DNA of 64,000 nt, taken from the NCBI GenBank assembly GCA_038503035.1, contig JAVSML010000039.1, positions 558,001-622,000 on the forward strand, written 5' to 3'. A model generated the notes under the pieces. It did no database searches, was not told the DNA's origin, and was given only the letters and a program-made list of their open reading frames with translations. The stretch is from Crocodylus rhombifer. Lineage: Eukaryota; Chordata; Crocodylia; Crocodylidae. The position numbers were made by a program, and so were the translations under genes. Positions 1 through 12,739 of this stretch are shown here, piece by piece (the first letter of the stretch is position 1; each line of letters begins with the position of its first letter).

Positions 1-3000
1 ACATTTAATCGAAGTTTGTATCACAGACACCAAGGGCTACATTATAACTTTACAATCTGCGCTGTGGAAGGCATAATTCTGCCTCAGTACTCATTGGCTT
101 GGGAGGAAAGAAGCATCCAGGTAGCTACACTTGAAGGGCAGAACCAAAACTCCTCTCAGTCTCACATTTGCTCACTGGAAGGAGAATCAGAAGAGTAACT
201 ACTGTTTTCCCCAGTGCACTAGAGATGCAGTCGAGTCTGGGCAAGCAGGATTATCTCTGCCACTGAGGAAAGGCTATGATCATCCAGCCTTCAAATGTCA
301 TAGTCCCTTTTCTTGGCTACAATTGCACTAGATTGTATTGTATTTCTCAATTTATAGACTGATTCTAAACCTTCAATGTGAAAACACCTGGTCATTGGTG
401 TTTTAAGATCTGAATGGGGTCCTCAATTCAAAGCTAGCCCATACCTCTATATTGGATAAAACCAAAACCCTATCTCCAAATTCCACTGAACTTCAGAATA
501 TTTGAAATCAGAATCAGATTTAAAACGTGCAACCCAAGTCCATTTCTCATTTGAAACCTCTTGTTCCCTACACCAAAAGCCACATACCTCATTAGTTTAT
601 TATTTCTTTTTCCATACTATTCTCAGTTAAATTCAGAATACACTATATCTTTGGAAAATTATACAAAGAGATCATTATGCATTTAGTCTGATGTTTCCCT
701 CTCATGTTCTTCATGAAGTGGTAACTAGTGATGATTGCAGGAGCCTATAATGGCTTTTCTGGATGTCCAAATTTTCAGAGGATAGGCACTATGGCTTTTG
801 GCTAAAGGAATATTTATAACATATTCAGCTTTTCTCTTGCTTTAATGTTAAAATTAATAGTATCAAGGGATAGTGCCTGGGCTATTTGCAATCCATTCAA
901 AAATGCATATTAGAGGAAAATATATAATTCATTAAATGTATTGCTTAAGGTGAGAAACTTTAAATTGAGTTTTGTAAGTTTTGAGTTTGGGGGTTATACT
1001 TGGCATAGGCCACTAAGAATGTTGAATTATTCATACCAAAAGACTGCCAGTGGGAATAACAAGAAAACAGAAATAGAGCTTGGAATGTGGTTTCATTTTA
1101 TTAAAAAAAATTAAAAATTAAATAGCTATGTTACACTTCAAAATATTTTATTCCCTCTTCATTAAAACAGCTGCTGATTTATAGCTGTTACTTCTGTTAC
1201 TCTAATTCTGCTATACATTTTTTAGACAATGTATATTCACTCTTACTGACATTAAGCCAGAATGACAGAGGGAACTGTACTACCTACTCTACTGACAAAA
1301 ATGAAATATAATACTTCATAACTTTATATCCCTATTGTTTTGATTTCCACATAGTCAGGAGATATGCACTGTGATATGTTTATAAAGGAAAATGAGTTTT
1401 ACCTATCATGATGTTGCTATTCCATAAAATCAGTTTGTTAAGTTAGTAAAGTCCTCTTTCAAAGATGGAAGGTGCTATGAAAATATTAATAATTGTTAAT
1501 AATGTAGCTGTGCATGGACAGATGTAAATGTAGCCAGGGAAGAATCTATAATACTGCAGTTAAAGTTTAGTCCAACTCTGTTATGAAAAGATCAGGTTAC
1601 CTGGTGTCCGAAAGGAAACCTCTTACTTATAAAGCAGAGATTTTTCTTGGCAGCAAAATATCTTCTTCAGCTGCTATAAAGAAAAAGCTGGAGCAAGAAC
1701 TGAAGTGAAACTGAGTACTTGCTTGGACTCTGTTTTTTCATCATCAAATATGGGTAACTCCCATTGATTGCAATGGGCTTTTCTCATCTCCTGTAGAAAG
1801 AGGATAGGTAGCTGTAGAAATAGGAAAGATCAAAACACAGAATTAAAAACAAGCTCCAGGGTTTCTTATTGAGTCACGTTTTTCCAAGAGCTGTTCTCCG
1901 TTTTACTTTTCTTTTCCCATTTCATTTAATTAGAAACAACACAGTGCTGAACATGTGAAATTAAATGCCACAAAACCCTCACCCAGCAACCCGCCACCTG
2001 CAGCTCTACTAACCATATGCACATGGCCTGTGGCTTTCCCCCTTCATGAAGAGAAGTAGGAGCAGAAGTTGATTCATCTGATGGAGTGTCCTGTTTCATC
2101 TCATTTTCAGAAATGCAGTTGCTCAGCAAAATTACAACTCAGAAAAACAAGAAAAGAAACCAGGAAAGCAGGAAAGCAAACATAACATAACATTATACAA
2201 CAGATTGAAAGAACAGTAATAAAAGTATCAGGTGTTTACCCCCCACCATGAACACTGTTACTCAAAGTTGCTGGCTTTCGCTGTGGAAAACCCTAGGTCT
2301 CCATTCCCAAAGTAGTTTTGGCAATAGGTGGGGTAGGAGCTAATGACCCTCTGCTATGGTAATGCATGCTAGACAACATGTGCATTCTTAGACAGGGCAG
2401 AGTCATCCAAAGTATCCATTGGAACAAATCAGACCCTGAAGTGCAGAAGTTTAAGTACCACATCTTGTGCCTTTGGGAGAACCCTGCAGCAGAGAGTAGG
2501 GAAAGAGGGAGGGAAAGAAGGGTTGCTGGACAGCATAGGGGTGCTCCTGCCTGGCTCCTACAGCAAGGTGGCACAGTGGAGGATGCCCTTCTGGCATCTT
2601 AAGTCAGCACAGGGGCTGATTCCATGCTTTCTTCCCTTCCCTGCCCTTCTCCCGCTCCCCACAATTACATCATTGCCAAACTGTTGCAATCAGATTTTAT
2701 ATACCATAGGCATTATGTACATGCTCCACAGACTTCATAGTTAAAAGTTATGAAAAAGAATAACCTTCAACTCCCAGGACAATATTTGAAAGGCATGTGT
2801 TGTGTAGCTGTAAGGACAGTACAGCACCTGAAACAGGATGACTAATGCAAGTAGACCATTTGTATTTTGCATAGATTCAGTTACATAGGTACAAGTAGCA
2901 GTGGTGTGATACAATAGCACAAACAAAGCTCTCCAGGCCCATTTAATTTTTTATGTAACCAATGGCTTCAATGAGTTGACTTTGGCCCTTCATGGTTACT

Positions 3001-3640
3001 GGATAAACACATCACTTCTCTTTACTCATTTGACACCCTTCTGTACTTTGGATCAGACTGCATCTGTTGAAAGATATGTGGGTATTGCATTCACAGGGTC
3101 TGCATTTAAATAGACATTCCTAACTGTTACTGCAAGGCAAGCAGTTAATCACTGGAAAGCTACTTCCTTGAGGAACTAATTGATTCACATCGTGAGAGAG
3201 ATTTTGCCATCTACTTCACATGCTCTTTCCCCAAATCACTGATTTTGACATTTTCTTTAATATTTCATAAAGTCTTTTGCAACTGACTGACATCGAGCAT
3301 GGGATCATGAATCTTTTAACAAGAAATCTCTGTATCTGTCTTTCGTCATGTGATGGTGAAAAAGGAACGGTATTTATTCTTACTTTGATTATTTTTTTTC
3401 CAACAAAGTGAGCAGTGGTCACAGTTACAAAACTATCCTTTGTTAGAAAAAAGGGGTTGAGGAAAATTCCTGGATTGGTTCCAGGAGAAAAAAAATTACT
3501 TTCCTCAAAGCAACAATCCATATTAGCTGATGAAAATAAAGATAAAAGCATTGTGTAACAATCCCCAGGCCCTAGAAGAGATAGATTCCCCTGTTTTAGA
3601 GCAGACTGCCCCTGCACTCTTCTGCCATGCCTCTATGTAA
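1..3640. other. AT-rich stretch without recognisable gene
   Basis: I see no gene, no CR1 and no clear transposon ends here. Reading frames are short and scattered on both strands, as expected by chance. The base composition is AT-rich with ordinary short A/T runs. It could hold conserved non-coding elements, but that cannot be judged from one sequence. Confidence 0.6.
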
Positions 3641-4440
3641 AATGAATGTGTATAATGCGGGAGGCTGCCCCCTTTGCGGCTCTGGTGTACTGGGCCTATC
3701 ACATAGCTCTGAGCCACCCCTACACCATGTCCCTCACAGATAGCAGCCAATTCTACATACTATTCTTCCAGCCCCTTTCTGAGCCACACTCATCCTTTGG
3801 CCCACTCAGGCCTTAAGACCCCACTCAGTGGGCCTCAACCCCGCACTGGACTACTCCTTGGCCCCTCCTCAGGCCACACTCTGCCCCCTCCCTGGGCCAC
3901 ACACGCTCACTTCACCCCCTCCCCAGGCCACACTTCATGTTCTGTAGGCCTCAAGTCCCTCCCAGTGGACCTTGACCCCAAGCCTTTCCCCTCTAAAGGG
4001 TGACCCACAAGGCAGTGGGGGCTGATGCTTTCTGCCCCCCCCCCCAATCTTTCATTGAGGAAGTGCAGGTGTGGCATTTCCTGGGGGCTGCTCCACCAGA
4101 GCAGCCCCACCACACCAACCAACCCCAGCAAGGTGCAGATTCAGGTCTTACCCAGGACCAAAAGGAACCTCCTTCATCCCCATTATTCCTATCCTGAACT
4201 TCCAGGTGTTCCATAATCTGCAGTATTCAGGCTGCGTAATTACTCCTTCAGTTCCCCAGGTGTAACTGAGAAGTCTGGGTTTATACTCTGTCTGCCTAGC
4301 CCTCCTCCAATCAGGTGGCCCTCCTTCAGTAAGGCCAATTAGGTGACTACCTTATTGCGCCTGAACCTACCTGCCAGCTACTCCACAGCCTGCCTGATGG
4401 TCTTAAGGTGGCAGGCACAACCAGTGTGCTGCCATGCACT
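3640..4440. repeat. C-rich block with short imperfect repeats, likely old transposon interior
   Basis: The block stands out from AT-rich flanks by its C-rich composition. Between about 3,785 and 3,950 a short phrase close to CCCTCCCCAGGCCACACT recurs imperfectly several times, and a C-run of 11 lies at 4,037-4,047. Such interiors are typical of the GC-rich repeats elsewhere in this window. I could not find convincing terminal inverted repeats, LTR ends or a target duplication, so the class is left open. Confidence 0.35.
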
Positions 4441-4544
4441 GCAACAATGTTGTGAATGTTTGCAAACACATACGTTTGATTCATATATGCAATTCCTCTA
4501 GGGAGAAAAAAAACCTTTTAATAAAAATAAAGATTGGAGGTAGT

Positions 4545-4640
4545 GTTTCTCATATTCAAAGGGCTTTACAAACATTGACTGATAAACTAATACTCATGGG
4601 AAAGCACCCAAAGTTCCTTTTATTTGCAAAATGAGGCCAA
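4545..4640. repeat. possible MIR-type SINE fragment
   Basis: A short stretch resembles the part of MIR elements that reads like AAAGGGCTTTACAAACATT and continues with a degenerate version of the MIR body. It is short and diverged, so the call rests on family resemblance only. Confidence 0.3.
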
Positions 4641-4971
4641 CGGTTTGATTTTAGTCACATCAGAGTATGTTGAGGGTAGGTAACCTCAAAGGAAGCAGTG
4701 ACTTTGAGTGGTTAACATACAGATCGCAGGAAACTACATCAACCATAATTGGAGAAGCATACTGGAGGAGAATAGAAAACCTGATATATATTCTTGAAAA
4801 AAAACATTATCAACTATTTACTGAATACGAAACACTATAAAGGTGGAGGAAAGAGGAAGAAACAAACAAGGAACAGGATACCTTACTCTTTAAGGGTAAA
4901 ATTTAGACTAAGTTGTAAGCTATTATTTTGTTCCGAAACCCAGTGAACTTTGGGTCAGTCCCTATAACTAT

Positions 4972-5383
4972 GGGCATGTCTACACAAGACATTTACTGTG
5001 GAGCTGACTAATTAACTCCACAGTAAACATCTCAGCATCTACAGGACTGCCCCATTAGGGCACGAGAAAATAATAAATTCTGCAGCAGGGGATTTATAAG
5101 TAGTACCTTGCTGCGGAGTTTTTTCATGTGCCGCAGCACACGGGCAGACGTTGACCCAGCTGGCTGGAGCATGAGAGTCCTTCAGTGTGGGGGCTGCTTG
5201 CTAGCTGACTCCCAGGGCCCCCTACCAGCTGGGGCTGCTCTAACTGGGCTCCATGTGCTACGTATAAATAAAGTTAATTGCCACCAGGTGCACATTCAAA
5301 TAGCGTGGCCAGGAGCAAAATGCTCCAGAGCAACAAGCCCCAGACTTTATTCATGTGCACTAATTACACATGTAGATGAACCC
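4972..5383 (+). mobile_element. non-autonomous DNA transposon, GGG/CCC-ended, copy A
   Basis: The left end reads GGGCATGTCTACAC and the right end, reverse-complemented, GGGTTCATCTACATG. That is an imperfect terminal inverted repeat starting with GGG and carrying a TCTACA core. The flanks are TAT on the left and ATA on the right, so either a decayed 3-bp duplication or a TA duplication is possible. Near the left end a 9-bp hairpin pairs ACTGTGGAG with CTCCACAGT. About 240 bp of the body matches 43,100-43,333 in inverse orientation, which makes these two copies of one family. No transposase is encoded. PIF/Harbinger-like membership is inferred from the GGG ends and the 3-bp duplications of related copies. 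Confidence 0.7.
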
Positions 5384-5659
5384 ATAGGGCCCACAGAGAT
5401 TAAATATGTAGCACTATCATAACTTTTAATTTAAAATCATTAAATTTCTATGGATTTGAGTCTTATTTTTAAGTATATATCCTATTTAAATGTGAATAGC
5501 ATATGTGTGGAATGTATCCAGCAATCAATATTTAGAGTCAGTGCCCTCCAACTACTTTGTAGAGCTCTTTCAATACAAACCAGCTGTAAAGTTGTGTAAC
5601 CAGCCACTTTAAACAAGCTTTGCACGAAATATACATGGCAGTCAAGAATCAGGATCAGG

Positions 5660-5953
5660 TAGACAAGGATCGTTGGGTAAATCTGATATGTTTTATTAGA
5701 CCAACTAAAATAGTTGGAAAATTATTTGCAAGCTTTCAGGTTTAAATACCCTTTGTCAGGCTGAGGAAGTATCTGCAGTCAGTGTGTGCTCTTCCTGGAT
5801 GGAATGAATAGTCAAGAAGCTGGTATGCATGTGAGAAAGCCAGTAATTTTCTTGCATGCATACCACCCCCTCTGGCTTCTTTAGATATCAGATTTACCCA
5901 AAGAACCTTGTCTGCCTATGTCCTTAGACCAACACAGCTACAACCTGAACCCC
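5660..5953 (+). mobile_element. SINE-like palindromic repeat, copy 1
   Basis: The repeat starts TAGACAAGGATCGTTGGG and ends with an AGACCAACACAGCTACAACC motif. The left arm (about 5,660-5,693) pairs imperfectly with 5,882-5,914, making a foldback. An AAATCTGATAT-type arm is followed by TTTTATTAGACCAACTA. It is flanked by AGGATCAGG (5,651-5,659) and AGGACCAGG (5,954-5,962), 8 of 9 identical, which reads as a target duplication. The second copy at 61,548-61,762 has a 13-bp duplication. Duplications of variable length (9 and 13) favour retrotransposition over a DNA transposase, despite the inverted-repeat architecture. I do not recognise a family name. Confidence 0.65.
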
Positions 5954-5962
5954 AGGACCAGG

Positions 5963-7620
5963 CAGAGTAACTTGATCTGCTGAAAATAATGCATGCAAGG
6001 TAGTCTAATATGTTAGTGCTTCAAGCTTTCAAAAAGTAACCAAGTTGCTCTATGTAGCAATAAGAACCAGGACTGCATAATAGGTGTGTGCCTTTGGGTA
6101 GCATGCATATTCTTTCAGATTTTCTCCCACTCAAAAGCATTTTTAACCCCCTTGAAATCTGCAAAAGGCAAAACAGATACAGGGATGGCCTGCTTTTGTA
6201 AGGCTGAAATCATATGATGTACTGAAAATTTACTTTTTAAATGAGTTATTAAAAATGATCTCAAGAATTTGATTTTTGCTCTGGAATATTCTGGGAAAAA
6301 ATACCGATTTTCTTTGATTGGCTATAATGCATGTTAAAATGTTTGAACAATACAAATTATTTTTTTTAAAAGAAACAAAATGTTTCAAAATATACCTGAA
6401 ACATTTTAATGATTTTCTGACTAGCCCTACTTGGTAAGTCTGACTTGAATCATATGTACTTTAAGATCCAAAATTCACTGAACAGCCTTTGCACCCTTTA
6501 TTCCTTCCTTGTTAAAACCTACTTAGACTTAGTTAGAAATGGAAGCAGCATGAGAAAAGCTATTCCTGCAATATTTTCAGCTTGGCTGAAATCACGATGT
6601 GTCAAAAAAAAAAGAGTATCTTGTAGGAAAGTATGTTCCTCAGTTTGGAAACACACTTTGATAAGTATTTGCACATTTGGCTGTTTATCTAAAAGGAACT
6701 ACCATAACTCCTGTGGCTGCCAGTTTCCTCATATAACCCATCCTCCCACTCCTCCCATTTTCTGCCCCTAACTCTGAAAAGAGCATCTGTTCCATTTTGT
6801 ACTGGATCTCAGTGGTATATAAATCCCCATCTCTTAATTAGGCCTCTTTTCCCTTGATGATTGTGTTCTTTCCAATGCAAGCAACAAAACATCTCAACTT
6901 TCCACCTGCCACACTGTGACTTTGATTTTGAAATAGTTTACCTTATGGATGTCATGATTTCATTAACCACTCCCATTTATTTTGATAATTTCATGAGCTG
7001 CAATTTTAACAAAAAGTGCTTTGATTTTGGAATTTCCTTATAGTAGCTGACAAGTTTTATCTTTACTAGTTTAACAAATGATATTTTCATTACATTTTGT
7101 CCCATATGCAATACTAGATATTAATTTTTAGGATCCCATGCCACATCTTAATTATGGCCACCCTTGACACCACAGAGTTACACAGAAGATTAACACAGTG
7201 TTGCTACAACAAAGGACTGCTACAAAAAATGACAACCCAACAAGTGACATGCAACACAATGGGTTTCAAAAGCAGGCAGACCGTCTTACTGAGGACTATA
7301 CCTGCATCTGGGAAGCCATCAGTGAGCAGGAAGCTGCTACATGTCAAACATTCCTCTAGAAGTCCTAGTCATGCTGCGGACAATGTCCAGATACCAGTGG
7401 CTATAACCAATTAGTGCAAATTAGAGGGGCCTTCAATTTGCTTTAGTCTATACTGGTGGTGAATTCGCTTCCAATTAATTTATTGAAACGGTAGCAATTT
7501 CTGATTAAAACAGTATTATTCCTTCAAAAGAGAATATTGAAAACTACTGCAATATCCTCAGAAGTCTCTAAAACTTTCACATATACGATCTATATTCCTG
7601 GGATTTAGAGCACTTGGTAA
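5963..7620. other. stretch without recognisable gene or repeat
   Basis: AT-rich sequence with short chance reading frames only. The 86-codon frame at 7,154-7,414 has no recognisable domain and no splice or initiation context that I can support. I see no transposon ends. Confidence 0.5.
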
Positions 7621-8793
7621 GTACAAACATTCAAAAACCCTGAGCCTGAACTGATTCAATCTTTGCAGGTTAGTTTAACCTGCATAGATTGAACTGATCT
7701 GCAAGTGAATAAACATTCACTTTTGATTCTGAAAATGCAGGCACCTGCCTGTAGTGGCTCAGGCCAGAAGCCGGGGGCACTAAAGAGAGCTCTCCCTTCC
7801 CTTCCTCAGTGGCCAGGTGGAGGGCAGCTGAGCTGAGAGTTGGGGAGCATATCCAGGCCCCCCAGCAGTATGATTGGGGAGGGGTTTAAACCCCCACCCT
7901 AGCCTGCAGGGACCCCAGCCAGGGTGTGCCTGGAGTAGGAGGGGGGAAGCAGGCTTTTTTTTTGGCAGGAGGGAGGAGCATGGCCAGACATCAGTCCACC
8001 ATGGCCCCCTAAGACAAAGGGGGCAGGGAGTGGGGTTAATCCCCGCTCCTTCCTCTCTCCCCCCAGGTCCTCCCAGGACCTCAAGCATTTCCCCAACTCC
8101 TTGCTGTTTGAGTGTAGGGGGGGCGGGGGTTGTGGCCAGCCCCATTGACAGCCTGAGCCCCACTCCCTCCTCTATCCCATGAACATGAACCCCAGCCAGG
8201 CAGACCCCAGCTGGGGTCCATGCTGGTGGGAAAGGGGATGGAGGAGGGATTAAATCCCCCTCCCCTGATTTGCTTCAGGCTGCCAACTGAGCTGGCTATA
8301 ACCCCTCACCATTTACAGGGGGGAGAGGAAGAATGCCTGATGGGGGTGCTCTGCCATAACCAAGCAGACCCCAGCCTGGTGACCTGGTAGGAGAGGTGAG
8401 GGAATGGGAAATAACCCCCTCCCTGCCCCTTTACCTCAGGGGACATGCCAGGCTGGGGCCTGGCCATGCCCTCGCTCCTGCTTCAGCTAGAGAACAGAGG
8501 GACGGGGCATCCCTGCTCTTTGGAGCAGATAGTGCAGCCCAGTCCAGAGCTGAAAAGCATTCTGGGATGCTGGGGGACTCTGGTTTAACTTAAACTAGGA
8601 AGGGGTCTAGGACAGAAGTTCCATAAACTGGTTTGACCCAAATCAGTTAAGTCTGATACTACATTCAGCTAGGTTTATCTTAAATCAGTTTCAGACATTT
8701 TGAAACTGATTTATGTGCACTTAACATTTGTTCTGTTAGAGGTTTAAACCAGTTTTTGATCACTTAAACCAGTTCATGTGTAACTTCTGTTCC
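7621..8793 (+). mobile_element. TIR element with GC-rich interior (family 2, long copy)
   Basis: Both ends match the better-preserved copy at 36,396-37,039. The left part carries CCTGAGCCTGAACTGATTCA followed by an AATCTTTGCAGGTTAGT phrase. The right part carries TTTAAACCAGTTTTTGATCA and a TTAAACCAGT repeat. The ends are weakly inverted: GTACAAACATT on the left against GGAACAGAAGTT read from the right. The flanks are TAA and TAG, compatible with a 3-bp target duplication. The middle, about 7,760-8,560, is GC-rich, differs from the short copy, and contains an array of palindromic motifs. No transposase is encoded. Confidence 0.65.
7879..8419. repeat. array of GGGG-TTTAAA-CCCC-type palindromes
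   Basis: A palindromic motif recurs four times inside the element: GGGGTTTAAACCCCC near 7,881, GGGGTTAATCCCC near 8,032, GGGATTAAATCCCC near 8,246 and GGGAAATAACCCCC near 8,406. The spacing is roughly 150-215 bp, and the sequence between motifs shares phrases such as GACCCCAGC. This looks like a diverged tandem duplication with a period near 150-200 bp. The shorter family member at 36,396-37,039 lacks it. Confidence 0.55.
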
Positions 8794-9350
8794 TAGCCCT
8801 CAAGTCTTCATCACATGGCTCTTCATAACTTGGTTTCATTATGATACCTGACGCTAAATGCAAAGCTGTACAAATAGTTTCTTTCACAGTGCATTGTCTT
8901 TCCAACTGTAACAGCCATTCCAAGCTTCTACTGCAAACAATGCAAAAAAGTACAAAGGACCAAGTGGAAATCAGTGGCCAGCCAGCGTTCCATATAAAGA
9001 TTGATACAGCTTCCTGTCTCGTAGGAAATACCCACACCATGACCTGTCATTTCTGCTGTCTGGACTAGTGTCTCTTCACTTCCTGGAGCAAAACAAAACA
9101 CAGACCAAAGAAAGTGCCCTTTTTCCTTTGTTTCATTATTTATATTGCTAAATGTCTCCATCCCGTTGGAATAAGTACACAGAGGGAGACTCACTGAGTA
9201 GGTTTGCTAGGGAAAAGGACGGTAGAAGGCATGGACTGGTTGTCCAAAACCAGTATAAGCATAAACCACTGAATTTCTGGAACAAGAAACTAGGAGTTTG
9301 ATCCATAAAGAAACAGGGGCATCATGACACTGTATCACTTAGATCACTTT
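8794..9350. other. stretch without recognisable gene or repeat
   Basis: Unique-looking sequence. Short overlapping frames on both strands at 8,774-9,194 carry no domain that I recognise. Confidence 0.45.
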
Positions 9351-9354
9351 CAGA

Positions 9355-9830
9355 GACTCTCAAAGTGGAATTTATGGTCTTGAGATAGGCACCTAGGCTT
9401 GTTATGCAATGCACAGGGAGAAGGGGAAATTTTTTTAATGGGATTCACAGCATCCAGGGTGGGAAACTGAGGAATACTTAGCATAACAAACAAGATGCAA
9501 TTGCAAGAGGATTATATCTTGATCACCACACCCTAAGCCTCTTGCTTAAAGCTGCAGGGAAATGCCTACCTCCTTCAGGGAATTCTCCTAGGGTTGTGTA
9601 TCTAACTCATTTCAATCGAAAAGTGTCTACCTTTGTAATATCAGCCCACTAGCTAGAGCACTCATCCAGAATATGAGAAAGCTGAACTCAGTTTTCTCCT
9701 TGGGGAAATTCAAACCCATATCTTCCACTTCCCGAGAGAGTAATTTGATCGCCAGGCTAGAAGCTAGGCTGTGGTTGAGAAGAAAGACACTTGCCAAACC
9801 CTGCTTTTGAAGCTGTCCCATGATGTAGAA
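9355..9830. repeat. old interspersed repeat with tRNA-like palindromic core
   Basis: A core near 9,645-9,755 reads like a tRNA-derived module (CTAGCTAGAGCACTCATCC, then a decayed box B region) followed by an inverted copy of similar sequence (AATTCAAACCCATATC, then GCCAGGCTAG). The result is a degenerate palindrome. Flanking phrases of the type AGGCACCTAGG also occur in the copies near 16,660-17,430 and 28,200-28,620. It is heavily diverged, has no functional tRNA structure, and I cannot name the family. Confidence 0.45.
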
Positions 9831-9869
9831 AAGAAGGAACAATTCATTAGGCCAGAGAGAGAGGGAGCA

Positions 9870-12095
9870 GAAGTGAGCATGAATCTCTCATCTACCAGTT
9901 CTGGCATCACCTGGGTTCCATCTTCTGTTTATCCAATGGCTGTTTAATTTTAAATGCATCAGCAACCATTAGAGCAGGGACAGGAACCCTAACTACTTTG
10001 CATCTATTTCATCACATGTGCTCAGTAACTTCATTTAAACTTGATCCAGCCAAATTATCTACTATCCCTTCCTGAAGGAAACAAATGAGGCTGATACAAA
10101 TCAGCAAACTGTATCATCATGCTTGCCAAGCACAGAAGGCCTAGACTGGCTGCTGAAGAGAATGAGGTTTTGTTCTACAAGAGGATACTTTCTAGCTGTT
10201 CTAATGAAAACAAATTAAGTGATTTTCTGAACATGAGGATTTTAATCTCTACTGAATAATGTTAGTTTGGACCTCAACCAAGAAGACTTTCATGTATACC
10301 CCTGTACATACTGAGATATTGCAACAGAATGGGAAAATCATTTCCTGTGCAGTGTTCTCAACCCCATTCAATTACACTGTTGCATAGTGATATAGTGATA
10401 TATTTTGATGACCCTGGATTTAATAAGGCATTGGAACTGCTTGATAAACTTTTTACTATTTTAAAGTCAAAATTAAGTCGAACTTTGAAGCCCTGAATTT
10501 GACCGTTGTAGGTACACTTACCCATATTAAAAAGTAGCTGTTATTATTTTTCACTGGAGGAGACCCTGATTTTTTTAATGGAAAAAAATAAAACATGTTT
10601 TGATATTGACAAATGTTGTCTTTGTTTTTTAATGAACTAAACAAATATCTAACTATCAAAGAAATTTTATTTTGTCATAAACACTTAATATTTAATCACA
10701 AGAGGACATTTTCTACTGAAATTTCCTTTCCTTATTAAAGTGACCTCTATATCAATATTATTACTTAACTTAAAATGTGTTTATGGTTGAACTGAAACCT
10801 ATATGTAATTTTAAATTAGCACTTGGTGCTCATATTTGGAAATAGTCAGGAATAAACAGTTAAGCCAAATTCTCAAACTGGGTTATGTTGCAAAGGGCTT
10901 GTAATCTCCATGACAATGCCAAGCAGAAAATTCAGCAGGTGTAGGGTTATTCCTTCCTGGTACAGCTGCTGGAGTAGTAAGGTTGGGCATATGCAGTGTA
11001 GCTGCTGAACATGCACAGATTAACTGCTTCTATCCCAGTTGCCATTGGCATCCTTCTTCAGAGTATGTCTAGGCCAGGTCTCTGGTGCTCTCAAGCCTAC
11101 CATGACCTGTCCATCCGATGCTGCTCATGTGTGCCAAACCCAGAACACGGCGGTGTAGACATTAGTGATGTCCCCTGCCTGTTGGAAACAGAGATCTAGG
11201 GAGCAGCTATGACTGCTCTTGGAGCACATTTACCCTCTCATTTCTGAGAGGTAGAGCCATGCTCTTCAGCAGAAGCCTTAAGAGTAGTTACGCTATGTTT
11301 AAACTGTATAGACATAGATTCATGTCCTCTTGTCCAGAAGTTTCTCTTAGTGGATGTCCATGAGTGGCCTCATTTTAGCCAAAGACTCTCTGGCAATAAT
11401 AGGATTAGAGGTTTTAAGTCTGTCACAATTTCAACTTGAAGTGTATTTCAAGCTACAATGGCTCGGGCTCTAGCTCTCAGTCCCTGGCTCAAATGCCACT
11501 ATATTAAGCATAATCTGAAATAAGGTGGAAATATATAGATTATTAGTATTGAATAATTACATTAGGATTTTGCTCAGACATCCTGAACAAGACCTGGGCC
11601 TTGTGGTACTAAGAGCTGTTTAATATATTGTAAAGTTGAATGTTATATATTATAAGGTTGTAACATGAAGTACAATGCCCAGAAGCCTCCAGGAGACTTG
11701 AGGAATGAACTGCAACATGCATTACAGCTCCCAGAAGACAGTAGGGGGCAGGAGGAAGAGGAAGGAGCAGTGCTGGAGTGTGGGTTGCTGTGGTAGGGAG
11801 ATGGAGACATGGCCAGGGAATTGAAAGGAGCAGTGGTGCTAGGGCTGTGAGCTGCAGCAGCAGGGCTCAGACATGGAACTTGGGCAGATGGTAATTTAGG
11901 GTTTTATGGGAACAGAAACTGGTTTGGAGCCCTCCAGGGTTGTGGAAGGACTTAAGGTTCTCAAGCGTATATATCATGGTGTTAGTGTTTTCTACCATGT
12001 ACCTGTTCTTGGATGATTTTACCAGTGTCACTGTTTACTTCCTGTTACCCACATTCTAAGAGTATATACTTTAATGTTTACCTGTCTGTCCCCCT
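9870..12095. other. stretch without recognisable gene
   Basis: Mostly AT-rich unique sequence. A part near 11,665-11,760 carries two inverted phrases of the type TACAATGCCCAGAAG / CATTACAGCTCCCAGAAG, which resemble ends of an old foldback transposon but are too decayed to delimit. Confidence 0.4.
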
Positions 12096-12103
12096 TTCCT
12101 TAG

Positions 12104-12566
12104 TAGGGATGTAAATTTCATTTTTAAAATATTTGTTTAACCTTCTCTAATTATATTGGTTAAGCAATTAACCAATGACACAGTTGGCGCTGGGAGCCAC
12201 TCTGGATTTCCCGTGGCCCTATGACCAGGGGATGTGGAAGAGGCAAGCCCAACCAGCCCATGTGAAGCCCTGCCTGCACAGCCCATATGAAGCCCTGCCT
12301 GGGGGATAGCAATTAAGCAACAAGCAGGTGTTTAATTGCTTAACTGATGAGTCATCTGGCTGCTGCTTTTCCTCTTAGGCTATGGGTACTAGTCCTCCTT
12401 GCCCCTCCTTTATCCTTCTGATTTCTGCTGGGGCTTCTCATGGTGTCCCTTCCCACTTTCCCTGCCAGACTGTGCTTGTCCTGAGCCAAAAGAAAACCAG
12501 TAAGCTAACCAGTTATCACTACACTTATCAGTTAAATGATTAACTGTTTAACTTTTCATATCCCTA
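12104..12566. mobile_element. hAT-like non-autonomous DNA transposon with 8-bp duplication
   Basis: The left end is TAGGGATGTAAATTTC and the right end, reverse-complemented, TAGGGATATGAAAAG, a short imperfect terminal inverted repeat. The flanking octamers are TTCCTTAG (12,096-12,103) and CTCCTTAT (12,567-12,574), 6 of 8 identical. The interior repeats TTAACCAATT/TTAACTGxTTAAC-type motifs near both ends and a GC-rich middle. No coding capacity. The hAT assignment follows from the 8-bp duplication and the YAGGGATG-type ends. Confidence 0.7.
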
Positions 12567-12739
12567 CTCCTTATCCCATTGTGACCCTAATCCCCAGCAT
12601 CCCCTATATAAAAGTGAGAACTTCCCTCGTCAGCTCCCTAGGCCAGTTCCTGGGGTTGCAGGGGTTGGTACATCTGTATTTCTTAGTCTTCAGTAGAAGT
12701 CAAAGAACTTAAAAATGAGGCCAGTATCATCTGACTTTA

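Noticed and set aside
3640..4440. LTR of a retrotransposon
   Set aside because: A TG start and CA end can be imagined, but no convincing duplication, TATA or polyadenylation layout was found.
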